From: Victivallales bacterium
GTDB taxonomy: Bacteria; Verrucomicrobiota; Lentisphaeria; Oligosphaerales; Oligosphaeraceae
DNA length: 5,794 bases
Reading direction: 5' to 3'
Assembly (NCBI GenBank): GCA_017615955.1
Contig: JAFZZD010000723.1
Location: 1-5,794, forward strand
Shown here: positions 5,378 through 5,794 of the stretch, in pieces
Position numbering within the stretch: position 1 is the stretch's first letter
How the letters are laid out: the number at the start of each line of letters is the position of its first letter
Position numbers and translations under genes: made by a program
The notes under the pieces: generated by a model
Told to the model about the DNA's origin: nothing
Databases searched by the model: none
Seen by the model: only the letters and a program-made list of their open reading frames with translations

Positions 5378-5794
5378 ATGGAATGGACTTGGTTTCCGTT
5401 GGTTTTGATGTCCGCGTTCTGCCTGGGCGTGTATGACTTGTTCAAGAAGTCAGCTGTTCGGGACAACTCGGTTTCGCTGGTGCTGTTTCTCGCCACCTTG
5501 TCAGGAAGCGCCCTGTATGTGCTATGGGCCGTTTGCGGCGGTGACTTTGCCAGGCTGTTGTTCTGCACTCCATTTGAGTACGGGATGATATGGATAAAGT
5601 CCTGCATCGTTGGCTTCAGTTGGTTTTGCATATATTATTCATTGCAGACCTTGCCCATATCCATTGCCGCGCCTATTCGGGCGACGTCCCCGTTTTGGGG
5701 AATCATCGGTGCCATCATTTTGTACAAAGAGGTGCCTACCATGATACAGGCACTTGGAATGCTGCTGATCATCGCGGGGTACTACTGCTTTTCG
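5378..5794 (+). CDS. EamA/DMT-family membrane transporter (N-terminal part, 3' end cut off)
   Basis: The 139 visible residues are strongly hydrophobic. They form about four to five membrane segments: roughly 6-20, 33-51, 69-88, 97-116 and 122-138. The block TLPISIAAPIRATSPFWG followed by GAIILYKEVPTMIQALGMLLIIAGYY (91-136) resembles the EamA repeat of drug/metabolite transporters. In that repeat a small-residue-rich helix is followed by a 'KE' loop and a final helix. Full DMT proteins have ten segments in two EamA repeats, so the second half lies beyond the window. The substrate cannot be inferred. The ATG at 5378 is preferred: GTGAG lies 7 nt upstream and the first helix begins at once. An in-frame ATG at 5354 would add eight residues, but it overlaps the TTAT flank of the foldback element. 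The gene is separated from pckG by a terminator, so it should have its own promoter, not clearly visible. Confidence 0.75.
   Translation, partial: MEWTWFPLVLMSAFCLGVYDLFKKSAVRDNSVSLVLFLATLSGSALYVLWAVCGGDFARLLFCTPFEYGMIWIKSCIVGFSWFCIYYSLQTLPISIAAPIRATSPFWGIIGAIILYKEVPTMIQALGMLLIIAGYYCFS

Noticed and set aside
5308..5631. A 107-codon minus-strand frame opposite the transporter start
   Set aside because: It is antisense to the membrane protein and overlaps the foldback element. The composition is low in hydrophobic residues and no domain is recognised.

Overview
The window looks like chromosomal DNA of a moderately GC-rich bacterium. It holds a lipid-synthesis and ribosome gene cluster on the minus strand, a GTP-dependent PEP carboxykinase gene on the plus strand, and the start of a membrane transporter gene. 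The GTP-type (not ATP-type) carboxykinase, the GC content and the many GC-rich intergenic hairpins would suit a member of the PVC group (Lentisphaerota, Kiritimatiellota or Verrucomicrobiota). That placement is a low-confidence inference, because no rRNA or other phylogenetic marker is present beyond the short L32 gene.

Minus-strand cluster, in transcription order from about 3285 down to 1: a YceD/DUF177 protein, ribosomal protein L32 (rpmF), phosphate acyltransferase PlsX, an 8-cysteine 2[4Fe-4S] ferredoxin, and a FabG-type 3-oxoacyl-ACP reductase cut by the window edge. The order yceD-rpmF-plsX-...-fabG is a classical bacterial arrangement linking ribosome supply to fatty acid and phospholipid synthesis. 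The ferredoxin between plsX and fabG is the unusual member. An intrinsic terminator separates it from fabG.

Plus strand: pckG (602 aa, complete) starts from the divergent intergenic region at about 3250-3383 and ends at a clear intrinsic terminator. It is followed by a partial EamA/DMT-type membrane protein that runs off the right edge.

The structure not explained by genes lies in the intergenic gaps. (1) Three 27-bp tandem repeats, each an 8-bp hairpin, sit in the leader of yceD and are bracketed by a 5-bp direct repeat, AATTC. Removing the array and one AATTC restores a plausible ancestral leader. (2) A 148-bp element with 31-bp imperfect terminal inverted repeats lies between rpmF and plsX. 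(3) A 101-bp foldback element with a TTAT direct repeat at each end abuts the pckG terminator and the transporter start. The hairpin inside (3) has the same architecture as the array in (1): an 8-bp stem, a 4-nt loop, an 8-bp stem, then CTAC. Its stem sequence is entirely different. This points to a family of structured short mobile repeats in this genome.

No tRNA, rRNA, CRISPR array or full-length transposase was seen, and no gene-free stretch exceeds 300 bases.
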